A stretch of 64,000 bases of DNA from Azorinus chamasolen. Lineage: Eukaryota; Mollusca; Bivalvia; Cardiida; Solecurtidae. The stretch covers positions 28,460,853-28,524,852 of the forward strand of contig OY755241.1 in NCBI GenBank assembly GCA_963576725.1. The letters are read 5' to 3'. A program made the translations under genes and the position numbers. Below the pieces are notes generated by a model. That model was not told the DNA's origin. It searched no databases and saw nothing but the letters and a program-made list of their open reading frames with translations. Position 1 is the first letter of the stretch; every line of letters starts with the position of its first letter. Below, piece after piece: positions 54,549-64,000 of the stretch.

Positions 54549-54984
54549 AGACTACAGCAGTGGTAGTCATATTAGCAATCTGACAGCTAAAATCCTGAGT
54601 ATGGTGGTGGTGAGTAATCAGTAAATAAACCATCACAATTCCACTAACCAGCAATTTAAAACAGCCTGACTGTATTAACCCCCATAAACTTAAAATATAA
54701 AATATTTTCTGTAGTATTTGCCAGTAAATGCCAGTATTTGTCACTTGTCACTTTGCCGATGTTACATAACATTTTGACCCGGCGGATCAATTTTCAACAT
54801 TGAGAATCGACCCGAACACAATTTTAACACCAGATTTTGATCCAAACAGCTGTTGAAAAGCTGCTACCTGTAAAAGTTTGATCAGTTCCTTGGTCTTTTT
54901 TCACGGTTAGCTAAAACTTCACAGCAAGTGTCGCCATTGGTTTGGAGTTCAACTAAATGTTTTACTTTTCTGACAAAAACTGTA
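54549..54984. other. spacer, nothing assigned
   Basis: No feature recognised. Confidence 0.3.
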
Positions 54985-55152
54985 GAATCAGATCTATATA
55001 ATGTCAAAAGCAAATAGAGCAGACCCTTGATCAGACGGCTCCCATAGGAGCCGTCTTGGTCTACTCTGTTTGCAAATACATGAAAAAGCAGACCCTTGAT
55101 CAGACGGCTGTTTGCAAATACATGAAAAAGGTTGTATTTGAGGGAAAGGGTT
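54985..55152 (-). mobile_element. family-3 MITE with duplicated core
   Basis: Palindromic GATCAGACGGCTCCCATAGG / AGCCGTC, then a second GCAGACCCTTGATCAGACGG, and TTTGAGGGAAAGGGTTCAA at the end. Confidence 0.55.
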
Positions 55153-55254
55153 CAACTATGAAACTACATTTATTGGAATGCATGGAATCACAATGTTATC
55201 AAAGAATATAAATAATTTTAACAGACCCAGATCAGATGGCTCCTATAGGATGTT

Positions 55255-56030
55255 ATGAAAGTATAATAGATCTGATTCTTCAGTTTCTGCGATACGGTGT
55301 TTCACATCCTGAAATTTATGGTGATGTGATTTACAAAATTCGTAAAATTATTGGACATACCCATTTTCTCACTTTGTTCATCAAATATGTTAAAAAATGC
55401 ACTAAAAAGGGATATGATCCTATAGTAATACAACATACTGCATGTTTGGTTGTGAACCCTTTTACAGTTGGCAATCACGCTGGCCTCTTTGCATGTACGC
55501 CGACAAGAAAGGTTTAGTGCTCTATGAAGGCGATCTCTTAAATCCAGAAATGGAAGGAGAACGTCGGATATCTGTACTATTTCGTTTTTGTCGTACACTT
55601 TATTACTTTTCTACAGTTACTCTGTTTGCAGCTCAATCATTGAGTACACTAGCGATAGGTGGATACAGTTTGTTCACTTAAATGTTTTCGTTATACATGC
55701 ACCTTACCACTGTATTTGTCATCGCGGTTGTTGTAGATTAGTCGGAAAGGGGATAAGTTTATTTACACTGTTTGTCTGTTAGGGTGGGGATGGAATAAGT
55801 TTGAGGTTGAGCGCCCAAAAACCGGTTTAACCCCCAGTGACTTTTGTCACTGACCATTCCAAGGCGGTACTTCCATCTTCCCCCTATTGTATGTTTGTTT
55901 TGTCTTTGTGTGTCTCTTGATTTTTTATAGTTATGTACATTTGCTGTTTCCATGTGTTGCTTGCTGTTCAGGCGGCTATTTGTTCTGTATATGGTATTCC
56001 CTGCATGACTCGTTCTTGTACTTCAATCAA
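55255..56030 (+). pseudogene. 5'-truncated Naiad element with the best-preserved SECIS
   Basis: The last ~85 codons of the ORF are open: QFLRYGVSHPEIYGD, YKIRKIIGHTHFLTLFIK, KKGYDPIVIQHTACLVVNP, TVGNHAGLFACTPTRKV, TAG stop at 55515-55517. The SECIS follows at once (55516-55578), then the subfamily A tail to CATGACTCGTTCTTGTACTT. Only the C-terminus of the RT ORF is present, so this is a dead 5'-truncated insertion, but its 3' part is the least damaged in the window. Confidence 0.85.
55516..55578 (+). promoter_or_regulatory. SECIS-like element (form 2) in a Naiad 3' UTR
   Basis: Order: AGTGC (pairs with GTACT at 55574-55578), TCT, quartet ATGA (55524-55527), A, GGCG (pairs with CGTC 55562-55565), A-A mismatch, TCTC (pairs with GAGA 55557-55560), TTAAA (the unpaired AA motif), TCCA-GAAA-TGGA top stem, AG, quartet GGAT (55566-55569), then ATCT. 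Twelve bases separate ATGA from the AA. Helix I overlaps the stop codon. In other copies TCTC/GAGA is CCTC/GAGG, a compensating change. Confidence 0.75.
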
Positions 56031-56059
56031 AATAACTTATTGTGTACATGGGTCATTAT

Positions 56060-56250
56060 AAAAACTTAGTTAATTAATATTCACGAGTGATTTTTTAAAT
56101 GGCATATTAACACATGAATATTTTTTCCAAAGTAGAAAATGTAGAATCTATATTATTCCATAAGCATACAGAGCATACCCTGACCAGACGGAACCATCTG
56201 TTTGGTGTCCACTCTGTTTGCAAAGGCGTATTTATGGAGTAAAGGGTTGA
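56060..56250 (-). mobile_element. family-3 MITE
   Basis: TTAATATTCACGAGTG, TAGAATCTATATTATTCCAT, CCCTGACCAGACGGAACC, GCAAAGGCGTATTTATGG, AAAGGGTTGA. Confidence 0.55.
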
Positions 56251-56604
56251 ATGAATACTGAACAGGGGATGGTGATTCTTTTTCATATTCTTGCATGTTT
56301 ATGATGATTCTTATACCTGGGTCATGTGAATCATACTGGTAGTGTTGGCTAAATACAATGTCGACCAAGATCAGACGCAACATTTGTCACCTGTGAGACG
56401 TTGGATCGGGGTCTGTGCTGTTTTCGAGTGATGATGTTTAGATATGTTGGATATTTATATCTTGTGAATCACCAAGTAAGTAAAGTGTGATATGTTTTAC
56501 CTAAGTATGACTGAAACAATGCTGGCCCATATCAGATGTCTCACACCAGGGTCTGCGTTGTTTTTTTGATCGCGTGATATTCTCTGAATTGGTTATGTTA
56601 TATA

Positions 56605-56787
56605 CGGTAGAGCCTGCCTTACGTGGCCATCCTTAAGGCAGGTAGTAGGTTAATGCAGGTCAAAAATAATACAGAAAGCTTATATATGAGGTGTCTGCGT
56701 CACTTTTGACATACATTATAAACAGATACCTGCTTGTTAAGAATCCTTGTTCAATAAATGAATGACCGCTTAAGACAGATTATACTG
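56605..56787. mobile_element. pogo-like MITE, decayed
   Basis: CGGTAGAGCCTGCCTTACG at the left and TTAAGACAGATTATACTG at the right, with TA on each side. Inner arms GTAGGTTAATGCAGG. Confidence 0.55.
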
Positions 56788-56821
56788 TATAGATATAGCA
56801 ATGAAAACTGTCAACAAACAA

Positions 56822-57034
56822 TTAACCCTTTCGCTGCCAATGCCGGATCTGTGATTACCTATGCAAACAGTTTGGATCCAGATGAGACGCCGAGTAACTC
56901 GGCGTCTCATCAGGATCCAAACTGTTTGTTGCTGTTACCATGTTTTTGAAACAAAAATGAAGAAAATAAAAAATGAAAATTTGTAGCAGACGACAAAGTT
57001 AGCAGAAGACAGAATTTGGCAGCGAAAGGGTTAA
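56822..57034. mobile_element. TTAA-flanked piggyBac-like MITE, family 1
   Basis: Same ends and palindromic core (GAGACGCCGAGTAACTCGGC / GTCTC) as 384-598, with perfect TTAA on both sides. Differs at only a few bases, suggesting recent activity. Confidence 0.8.
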
Positions 57035-57057
57035 TAGCAGTGATTGAGATAATCAAA

Positions 57058-57074
57058 TTATTATTATTATTATT
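57058..57074. repeat. (ATT)n microsatellite
   Basis: About six ATT units. Confidence 0.8.
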
Positions 57075-57268
57075 ATACCACATTTATATAGCGCTCTTTT
57101 CACACAGGATATGTGCGTTCAAAATTCAAATTACATCCCATGAAATACACAGTGCTGTATGCTCATGGCAGAATGGGTAATGTAAGACCCATGAAAAATC
57201 GGTGCTAAAATGTTTAAAAACAATATACGGTATAATAATACTATACCGATTGGTTCTGTTTAGCAGAT

Positions 57269-57500
57269 TATTTAACACTTTCCGTCATATAAACGCTTTT
57301 TAACGCATTTGTTAACAGCGCAGACCCACATCAGATGGCTCTTAGAGGAGCCGTCTGGCCAGGGTCTACTCTGTTTGCTTATGGAAATATGTAGATCTGA
57401 GTGTACAGTTTCTGACGAAGTCTTACATTCTTGTGTTCATGTTCATTGATAAACATTCAGCTAATAAATTATCATGATACCATTATTTCGTTCACAAATA
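57269..57500 (+). mobile_element. family-3 MITE
   Basis: TTTAACACTTTCCGTCATATAA at the left, palindromic core CAGATGGCTCTTAGAGGAGC / CGTCTGG, AACATTCAGCTAATAAATTA near the right. The right TTAA is not clear. Confidence 0.5.
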
Positions 57501-57715
57501 TTGAACAGTATACGGTTGAAGACGGCGAATATACGTCAACTTCGGGACGGAATAAATTGATTAACAATGTAAAACATTATAGGGTGTAATATTTTAATAA
57601 ATGTCATTGGAAACGTATATATAATCTAACAGGTTAGAAAAATGAGTGAAGAAACAGAACAAAATAGACTATTGAATTTGATTTGGCTTTCAGCATCCCA
57701 TTGTATAAACAATTA

Positions 57716-57964
57716 TTAACCCTTCGCTTGCTATTCACGTCAATATACCTACCTGTAAATAGTGAAGACCCAGATGAGACAGCTCCTGCAGGAGCTGTCT
57801 CATCAGGGTCTGCACTATTTACAAGTTGATTGTGCAACCAGTGCACTCTACAGCAGTGATTGTACAGCGAAATACTTGTACACAGTGAAGATATATGTAA
57901 TTATACAACAGGGCATGGGTAAAGAAGGAGAATGTATTTTAAAATTCAGCAAGTGAAGGGTTAA
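57716..57964 (+). mobile_element. TTAA-flanked MITE, family 2
   Basis: TTAACCCTTCGCTTGC at the left, GTGAAGGGTTAA at the right, perfect palindromic core GAGACAGCTCCTGCAGGAGC / TGTCTC. Confidence 0.75.
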
Positions 57965-58080
57965 ACTAACATTAGGTTAACTGTAAACCTTGGGTTCAAA
58001 TCTAATTTGGTAAGAAAGGTAAATTAACAATTGTATACTTACACTACACCCCGGTTAAACAACAACAATAACAACAAAAA

Positions 58081-59253
58081 ACAAGAGGGCCATGAGGCCC
58101 TGAAGCGCTCACCTGAGATACCCCAGGGACGGGGCCATTATTTGTACAACCTTGGTAGAGAACCACAAGGCAAAGCAGTATGCCATTAATTAAAGGTCTA
58201 AGCCTTATGATTTCAGAGAAAAATGATATAGTTTTCCCATGAAAACTGATAAGCCACTGGGCCAAGTTTCGCCCAGAGGTCATGGTCGTAAGTTGAACAA
58301 TCTTGGCAGAGGACCACATGCCAAAGCTACATGCCAAATATCAAAGGTCTAGGCCTTACAGTTTCAGAGAAGAAGATTTTTAAAGATTTTCCTATGAAAA
58401 ACTGATAAGCCCTTGGGCGGGGCCATTTTTGGCCCGTGGTCATAATTTGAACAATATTTGTAGAGGACCATTAGATCATGCTACATACCAACTATCAAAG
58501 GTCTAGGCCTTACATTTTCAGAGAAGAAGATTTTTAAAGATTTTCCAATGAAAAACTGATAAGCCCTTGGGCGGAGCCATTTTTGGCCCGGGGGTCATAT
58601 TTTGAACAATCTTTGTAGAGGACCATTAGATCATGCTACATGCAAAATATCAAAGGTCTAGGCCTTACAGTTTCAGAGAAGAAGATTTTTAAAGATTTTC
58701 CTATGAAAACTGATAATCCATTTGGCGGGGCCATTTTTGGCCCGGGGGTCATAATTTGAACAATCTTTGTAGAGAACCATAAGATCATGCTACATGCCAA
58801 ATATCAAAGATCTAGGCCTTACAGTTTCAGTGAAGAAGATTTTTTAAAGATTTTCCTATGAAAAACTGATAAGCCCTTGGGCGGGGCCATTTTTGGCCGG
58901 GGGGTCATAATTTAAACGATCATTGTAGAGGACCATTAGATCATGCTACATGCCAAATATGAAAGGTCTAGGCCTTACAGTTTCAGAGAAGAGGATTTTT
59001 AAAGATTTTCCTATGAAAAACTGATAAGCCCTTGGGCGGGGCCATTTTTGGCCCGGGGGTCATAATGTGAACAACGTTTCGTTCCCCCTAGCCACTGATG
59101 CTTCTGACAAAATTTGGTTAAAATCGGGTCAGCAGTTTCAGAGGAGATGTCGTTTGAAAATGTGGACGGACACCGGTCGCCGGACGGACACCGGACGACG
59201 GACAAATAGCGGTCACAATAGCTCATCCTGAGCCTTCGGCTCAGATGAGCTAA
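58081..59253 (+). mobile_element. pearl-like element with ~155-bp core repeats
   Basis: Begins ACAAGAGGGCCATGAGGCCC. About six core repeats follow, spaced by 154-156 bp in the main part (GGCCCGGGGGTCATAATTTG, GGTCTAGGCCTTACAGTTTC, CTGATAAGCCCTTGGGCGG). Then comes an ACGG-rich stretch (GTGGACGGACACCGG, GGACGACGGAC). It ends with the hairpin CTGAGCCTTCGGCTCAG followed by ATGAGCTAA. This is the layout of bivalve pearl elements. The hairpin plus CTAA end also fits rolling-circle (Helitron-like) elements. No ORF. Confidence 0.75.
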
Positions 59254-59289
59254 CAACACAAACAGACAGACATTGTTCTATGCGTTCAA

Positions 59290-59514
59290 TGACCTAGAAC
59301 GAGTTTCCTTCATATAAACGTGTTTTAACGCATGTGTAGGAGCCATGTGATCTGGGTCTGCTCTGTTTGTCAATGGAATTTGATAGATCTGTTTCTTTAC
59401 TTTCTAACATAGCTACCATGTTTCATCTTCCATATGCATCATTATAACTATTTTATTAATGAATATTCACTAGGTATTGGGATTAGGAATAAACATAGAA
59501 CAGGGAAGGGTTAA
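59290..59514 (+). mobile_element. family-3 MITE
   Basis: CTTCATATAAACGTGTTTTAAC, CTGGGTCTGCTCTGTTTG, TGAATATTCACTAGG, AACAGGGAAGGGTTAA. The left end is decayed. Confidence 0.6.
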
Positions 59515-59929
59515 TGCATGTATATGACACAAACCAATGAGAACCAAAAGCAATTTCATCATGTTGTGGGGAGAAAAAGGGCTCATTAACGATGCTTTAT
59601 TTAATGACGTTGTAAATGCTTGTAATTAAGATTATAAAGGATTCTTTCAAATGTCAGATACAATTATCCATTGTATCATATATTGATGACGCTGTATTGA
59701 AACAGAAGTTCACAATCACTTCAAATTCAGATAAAAATCTGTAGCGCTCCCCTCGCTTTGACTCATTTTATGCGGGCATTGTACCGAACATAATGTTCTT
59801 GTTCATACCATCATAATCACCACAAGCATTATTCTTATAACCCTATTCATATGAACATTTATACATGATCTGATCACTTCCTAAATACTCATTAACGTCA
59901 GTTGTATAATGTAATATTTTCAAAGGAAG
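59515..59929. other. spacer, nothing assigned
   Basis: No feature recognised. Confidence 0.3.
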
Positions 59930-60073
59930 TTTTGGCTTTGTCAATAACTGCAGGATCATAATTCCATATCCAAACAGAACAGACCATGATCAGACATCTA
60001 AAGAAGCCTCTGATCTGGGTCTACTCCCCTTGCAAGGTCGTGAAAAAACTTTTATATGAAGGCAAGGGTTAAT
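59930..60073 (-). mobile_element. family-3 MITE fragment
   Basis: CCAAACAGAACAGACCATGATC, TCTGATCTGGGTCTACTCC, GAAGGCAAGGGTTAA. Confidence 0.5.
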
Positions 60074-60445
60074 ATGGAAAAACAGTCAAACAGGGAGAGC
60101 CACATACGAAAGGACACCGCACCAAACACCACTAAACATATAGATATGATACCCATAAATAGACCTTAATTTGGTTCTACTGTACAATATACACACATAT
60201 TCGCATCATATTCTTTACCACAACAGGTAATATTGCAGGATATCATTGTAGATGTATGACTGTAAGATTGTATCAATGGACTAGGAGGCAACAAACCTCG
60301 CTGCAAATAAGACCTGGCATCGTCCGACTTGTTCTAAGGTTTATATCAGGACCCATTCACGAGAAGGGCATGTGGCAACGAAAGCTTGCGAGTCCCCAGT
60401 TCATAGATGTCATTGTAATTATTATAACTTTAACGAATATACATA
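60074..60445. other. spacer, nothing assigned
   Basis: A plus-strand frame at 60256-60440 has no recognisable motif. Confidence 0.3.
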
Positions 60446-60583
60446 GACTGACAGTACAATCTAGACACGTGTACTATAGACTGACAGTACAATCGAGACA
60501 CGTGTACTATAGACTGACAGTACAATCTAGACACGTGTACTATATAGACTGACAGTACAATCTAGACACGTGTACTATACACT
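60446..60583. repeat. 33-bp tandem repeat, four copies
   Basis: Unit AGACTGACAGTACAATCTAG plus ACACGTGTACTAT. Almost identical copies; 33 bp gives an 11-residue repeat frame that is a by-product. Confidence 0.9.
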
Positions 60584-60756
60584 CCTAAACCACGTGTATG
60601 GAGGACACAGTCATAAAGCGAGTCTCTGGCGAGCTTAATATCATTTGCCAAGATGAGTTTAATATCAGTTTGTACACAACGACTACGAGCATCATATTCT
60701 TTTATCACATAATTGTTTCGACTGAAATTGTCGTTTTTGACAGATCCATTTGTATA

Positions 60757-60950
60757 CAGTAAAACCCCTCTAAACCGGAATTCTAGTAGAGAGAGTTTCG
60801 ATAATTTTAGGCAGTTGGCTGCTCAATGAAGGGTGAAAGTCATGCAGAAAGTTTCTAGAGGAGCTTTCTGCAAGACATTCATCCTGCAATAAGCTGCCAC
60901 CAAGACCGATATTAATACTAAATGTAATGTCCTGTTTCGAAGGGTTTTAT
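60757..60950. mobile_element. pogo-like MITE
   Basis: CAGTAAAACCCCTCTAAACCG at the left with TA before it; right end decayed (GAAGGGTTTTA). Inner palindrome around GAAAGTCATGCAGAAAG. Confidence 0.6.
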
Positions 60951-61047
60951 TTATTTCTACACGACGTTGTTTCTTCACAATATTACATCTTATATTAAAC
61001 AAATATATAGAGGATCTTACATGAGTGTTCATTACACATTGTTTTTA

Positions 61048-61292
61048 TGAATAAGTGTGAAGTTGGGCGCCCAAAAACCGGTTAAAACCCCACTCCCCCC
61101 CCCCCGACTTTTATCACTGACTGTTCCAATGCGGTACTTCCATCTTCCCCCTATTGTATGTTTGTTTTGTCTTTGAGCGTCTCTTGTTGTTTTTATAGTT
61201 ATGTACATTTGCTGTTTCTTTGTGTTGCTGTTCGGGCGGCTGTTTGTTCGGTATGTGGTGTTTTCTGCATTACTCACGTTTGTACTTTTACT
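61048..61292 (+). mobile_element. Naiad tail, subfamily A
   Basis: AATAAGTGTGAAGTTGGGCG, a C-run near 61093, ATGCGGTACTTCCATC, to TACTCACGTTTGTACTTTTA. Confidence 0.7.
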
Positions 61293-62088
61293 ATAATGAT
61301 ATAACACGTGCTTTAGCGAGTGTCATATTCATTATAGTAAACGAGTTTCATAAAAACAATGTATAATGAACACGAATGTAAGATTCTTTTTATCACATAA
61401 TCCTTAAAATGCTATAGAAAATAAAATAGACTAGCTGACGGCTGTTTCTGCCATTGTTTTACAAACAGCGTCGTAATACAACGGACGGCCCGCATGGAGT
61501 GATATGATAGGCTATCGCTTTTTAAATGAGCACTACGATTGGGTAACTTGCTAATTTGCATAAAATGCACTAGTGCAATTCTGCGAAATACGGCACTCTG
61601 TTACGGCACTCCCACATGGTTGATTATGTGATAAAATATAATATTACTCGTGTAACGTGATCACGTTTTACAGTTAAGCGACTCTCCAAAGTGAGATTGC
61701 AGCCAAGCGCCGGGAAAGTTTTCTGTGAAATGAGTATATTACTGATCGCTACTGAATCGTATGGGGTCAGCATGGTGTCTAACCTGTTCCTCTTAATCAT
61801 CTACAGCTCACGCTTACAGTTACCACAGAGATACAATAAATTGATATTGTTAAGGCAATATTTTATCATTACAGAGTAGCAATGGACTCTGAAAAGCAAA
61901 GTTCGAAAAGATGCAATAATTGTAAACTGCAGATTATTTCAAAATCCAAATTGCAGTATAATTGTTGCAAGTCTGTGAAATAATGCAATGTTTGGTTACG
62001 AATAATAACTGATTGTGAAATGCATACCTTCGACCTCCCGAAATTTGTGTCTAATATTCAAGGCCATAGGACTTTCTAAAAACAATTA
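61293..62088. other. spacer, nothing assigned
   Basis: No exon or element recognised. Confidence 0.3.
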
Positions 62089-62378
62089 CAGCTGAACCTC
62101 TGATAACTCGAACTTCAGGATAACAAGAACTAAAAGTTTGGTTCGTCCAAAACGTTCAATACAGAATTGTTCTAAAATGTATTACAACGCATACCTAGAA
62201 ACACATGTGACACCTTAATGCAAGAGTAAATTCCTACAAGAGCTTTCAACATTACTTTAAACCTGCATTAATCTGTGACCTTAAGAAATTCAAGTTCAGA
62301 AATCGGATAACTCGTCCTTCTTTTATTTCGAACTAATTTTTATTGTCCTTTTAAGTTCGAGATATCGAAGTTCAACTC
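62089..62378. mobile_element. pogo-like MITE (TCGA subfamily), decayed
   Basis: CAGCTGAACCTCTGATAACTCG at the left and CGAGATATCGAAGTTCAACT at the right. Inner arms near ATGCAAGAGTAAA and TTACTTTAAACCTGCATTAA. Confidence 0.6.
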
Positions 62379-62514
62379 TACTTCAATGTTATAGATACTG
62401 AAAATTATAGACATATACATACTCTTCCTCGAGTCCTTTTGGTACAGAATTATTTTACTCTATTCACTCCTATATTTTACATCACATGTTCCATCTTCGC
62501 ACAAGTCTAAGCGT

Positions 62515-62660
62515 ATATTTCAGCATCTAGTACATCAACCTTCTAATACACAAAACATCTAATACATCAGCCTACTAATACACAAAACATCTAATACATC
62601 AACCTTCTAATCAATACACAAAACATAATACATCAATCATTCTAATACACATCTAATACA
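62515..62660. repeat. CATCTAATACATCAACCTTCTAATACACAAAA tandem repeat
   Basis: About four diverged ~32-bp units. Confidence 0.75.
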
Positions 62661-62744
62661 CCGAACTCATATTAGTTAAAAACATCGCCTAATATTTCTT
62701 CCATAGAGTTACGAGCAATACCAATAATTGTTTGACTACCTGCT

Positions 62745-63300
62745 TTAACCATGTCCTTCATATTTATAAACGTGTTTTCACGCATTTGAAAACAGACTAG
62801 AACCAGACCAGACGAATCCTGGGTCTACTTTGTTTGCTAATTGAATTTGAAAGATTTGTGTCTTAACTTTCTAAAGTGGCTACAATTTTGCACCTTCCAT
62901 ATTTCGTTATACAGTTGAACTTCGATATCTCGAACTCGGATAACTCGACTTCGGGATAACTCGAACAAAAAGTTCAGTCCTTCCAAAACTTACAATACAG
63001 CATTGCTCTAAAATGTATCGCTACAGATATCAAGAAACGCACGTGACAGCCTAATACAGATCCAAAGTAATGCTGAAAGCTCCTATAGGAGCTTTCAGCA
63101 TTACTTTAGACCTGTATTAAGCTGTGGCCTTGAGAAATCGTTCAGATTAGAAATCGGATGAATCGAACTCCTGTTATCTCGATCTAATTTGTACGGTCCC
63201 TTGAAGTTCGAGTTATCGAAGTTCAACTGTATCTATTTTTATCATGAACATTCAGCAGGTATAGAACTCTGGAATAAACATAGAGCAGGGAAAGCATTAA
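62745..63300 (+). mobile_element. family-3 MITE interrupted by a pogo-like MITE
   Basis: Starts TTAACCATGTCCTTCATATTT and ends GAGCAGGGAAAGCATTAA. The insertion occupies 62912-63229. Removing it gives TTTCGTTATATCTATTTTTATC, matching the uninterrupted copy near 59440-59460. Confidence 0.75.
62912..63229. mobile_element. pogo-like MITE (TCGA subfamily), nested
   Basis: CAGTTGAACTTCGATATCTCG and CGAGTTATCGAAGTTCAACTG ends, TA on both sides (62910-62911, 63230-63231), central palindrome AAAGCTCCTATAGGAGCTTT. Confidence 0.85.
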
Positions 63301-63557
63301 CCCTTTCCCTGGTGAATATTTATTCATGAATTGACCACTTTACGAGTATTCATTAACTTAATTTGTTATAAGGTAAAGATTTTCACAGGAATGTTTCGCT
63401 CAGACAAAACTTGTTAGAATCAGATCAGTAGACACAGTATCATTTTATAAGCAAACGGAGCAGATCCTGATCAGATGGCTACTACAGGAGCCGTCTGATT
63501 TGGGTCTACTCTGTTTGCAAATGTGTGAAAAGGCGTTTTTATTAAGGAAAAGGTTAA
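63297..63557 (-). mobile_element. family-3 MITE sharing TTAA with its neighbour
   Basis: TTAACCCTTTCCCTGGTGAAT to GGAAAAGGTTAA, opposite in orientation to 62745-63300 and sharing the TTAA at 63297-63300. Core GATCAGATGGCTACTACAGG / AGCCGTCTGAT. Confidence 0.7.
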
Positions 63558-63828
63558 AAGAAAATATTGCTAGTATAGCTATATAAAACAAACTATTTCA
63601 ATGAGCTTCACTGATTACCATCATGTTTGCAAAAAATTAGAAAACATCACGATCTGTTTTAAAATCTGTAGGTGCTAGATTTACATTACGTTACTGGTTT
63701 CAGAATGACTTGTAGACCTATTATTTATGAACTTTTAGCTAAGGACAAAGTACAAAAATGTAATGCATTTTGAATTAATTCACCATGAGGCCCGTAGTAC
63801 TAAAGGTCATACAACCAGAGTAATTGTA

Positions 63829-64000
63829 CAGCTGGGCTTGGATGCATTGAAATTCAAGGGACCATAAAAATTAGTTTGAGATAACAGAGGTTCGAGTAAT
63901 CCGATTTATAATCTGACTAATGTCTCAAGTTCACAGCTTAATGTAGGTCTAAAGTAGATCTAATACTTTCAGTATTACTATCGATCTGCATTAAGCTGCC
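63829..64000. mobile_element. pogo-like MITE running off the window end
   Basis: CAGCTGGGCTTGGATGCATTG with TA before it, GTTCGAGTAATCCGATTTATA, CACAGCTTAATGTAGG. Its right end is beyond 64000. Confidence 0.5.

Overview
This is intronic and intergenic DNA from an invertebrate animal, most probably a marine bivalve (heterodont clam). No bacterial, viral or organellar gene is visible. The clues are Naiad-type Penelope-like retroelements with N-terminal GIY-YIG endonuclease pieces and in-frame TGA codons, a pearl-like element with ~155-bp core repeats and an ACGG-rich stretch, an I/Nimb-like LINE with RNase H, and very dense TTAA- and TA-flanked MITEs. The species assignment is inference.

Host coding signal. 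The only convincing host gene is on the minus strand between about 24.1 kb and 1.2 kb. It consists of small exons encoding a secreted-type cysteine-rich domain that resembles the Ly6/uPAR (three-finger) pattern. Each domain is split over three exons: A (CxxC...DC...C..DE), E (C....GC) and C or B (CxxCC...CN). Three sets are visible: A 23968-24050, E 22612-22680, C 21371-21506; then A' 20040-20128, E' 17049-17132, B 15404-15551; then A 4801-4883, E 2590-2658, C 1239-1389. All have splice sites and matching phases. The first and third sets are paralogous and lie about 20 kb apart, so a multi-exon cassette was duplicated. Signal peptide and terminal exons were not found.

Repeats at 0-30 kb. The introns hold many minisatellites (units of 21, 26, 24, 30, 31, 39, 47, 54, 55 and 64 bp), foldback MITEs, piggyBac-like (TTAA) and pogo-like (TA) MITEs and truncated Naiad tails.

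Region 30-50 kb is a graveyard of Naiad Penelope-like elements in tandem and inverted pieces: GIY-YIG endonuclease, linker, CxC domain, RT and 3' UTR tails of two subfamilies. It is broken further by a hAT element (8-bp target duplication), an 848-bp unknown insertion and a recurrent ~235-bp element. The most notable feature is that the first Cys of the CxC motif is a TGA in two diverged copies, another TGA sits at a Cys position of the endonuclease zinc motif, and the 3' UTR just after the stop codon folds as a textbook SECIS element. Together these indicate a retrotransposon family that encodes selenoproteins.

Region 52.0-54.5 kb holds a 5'-truncated, minus-strand I/Nimb-like LINE (RT plus RNase H) with three frameshifts and one stop. 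Region 55-64 kb holds one Naiad 3' end with the best SECIS, the pearl-like element (58.08-59.25 kb) and nested MITEs. None of the transposon ORFs is intact, so nothing here looks autonomously active.
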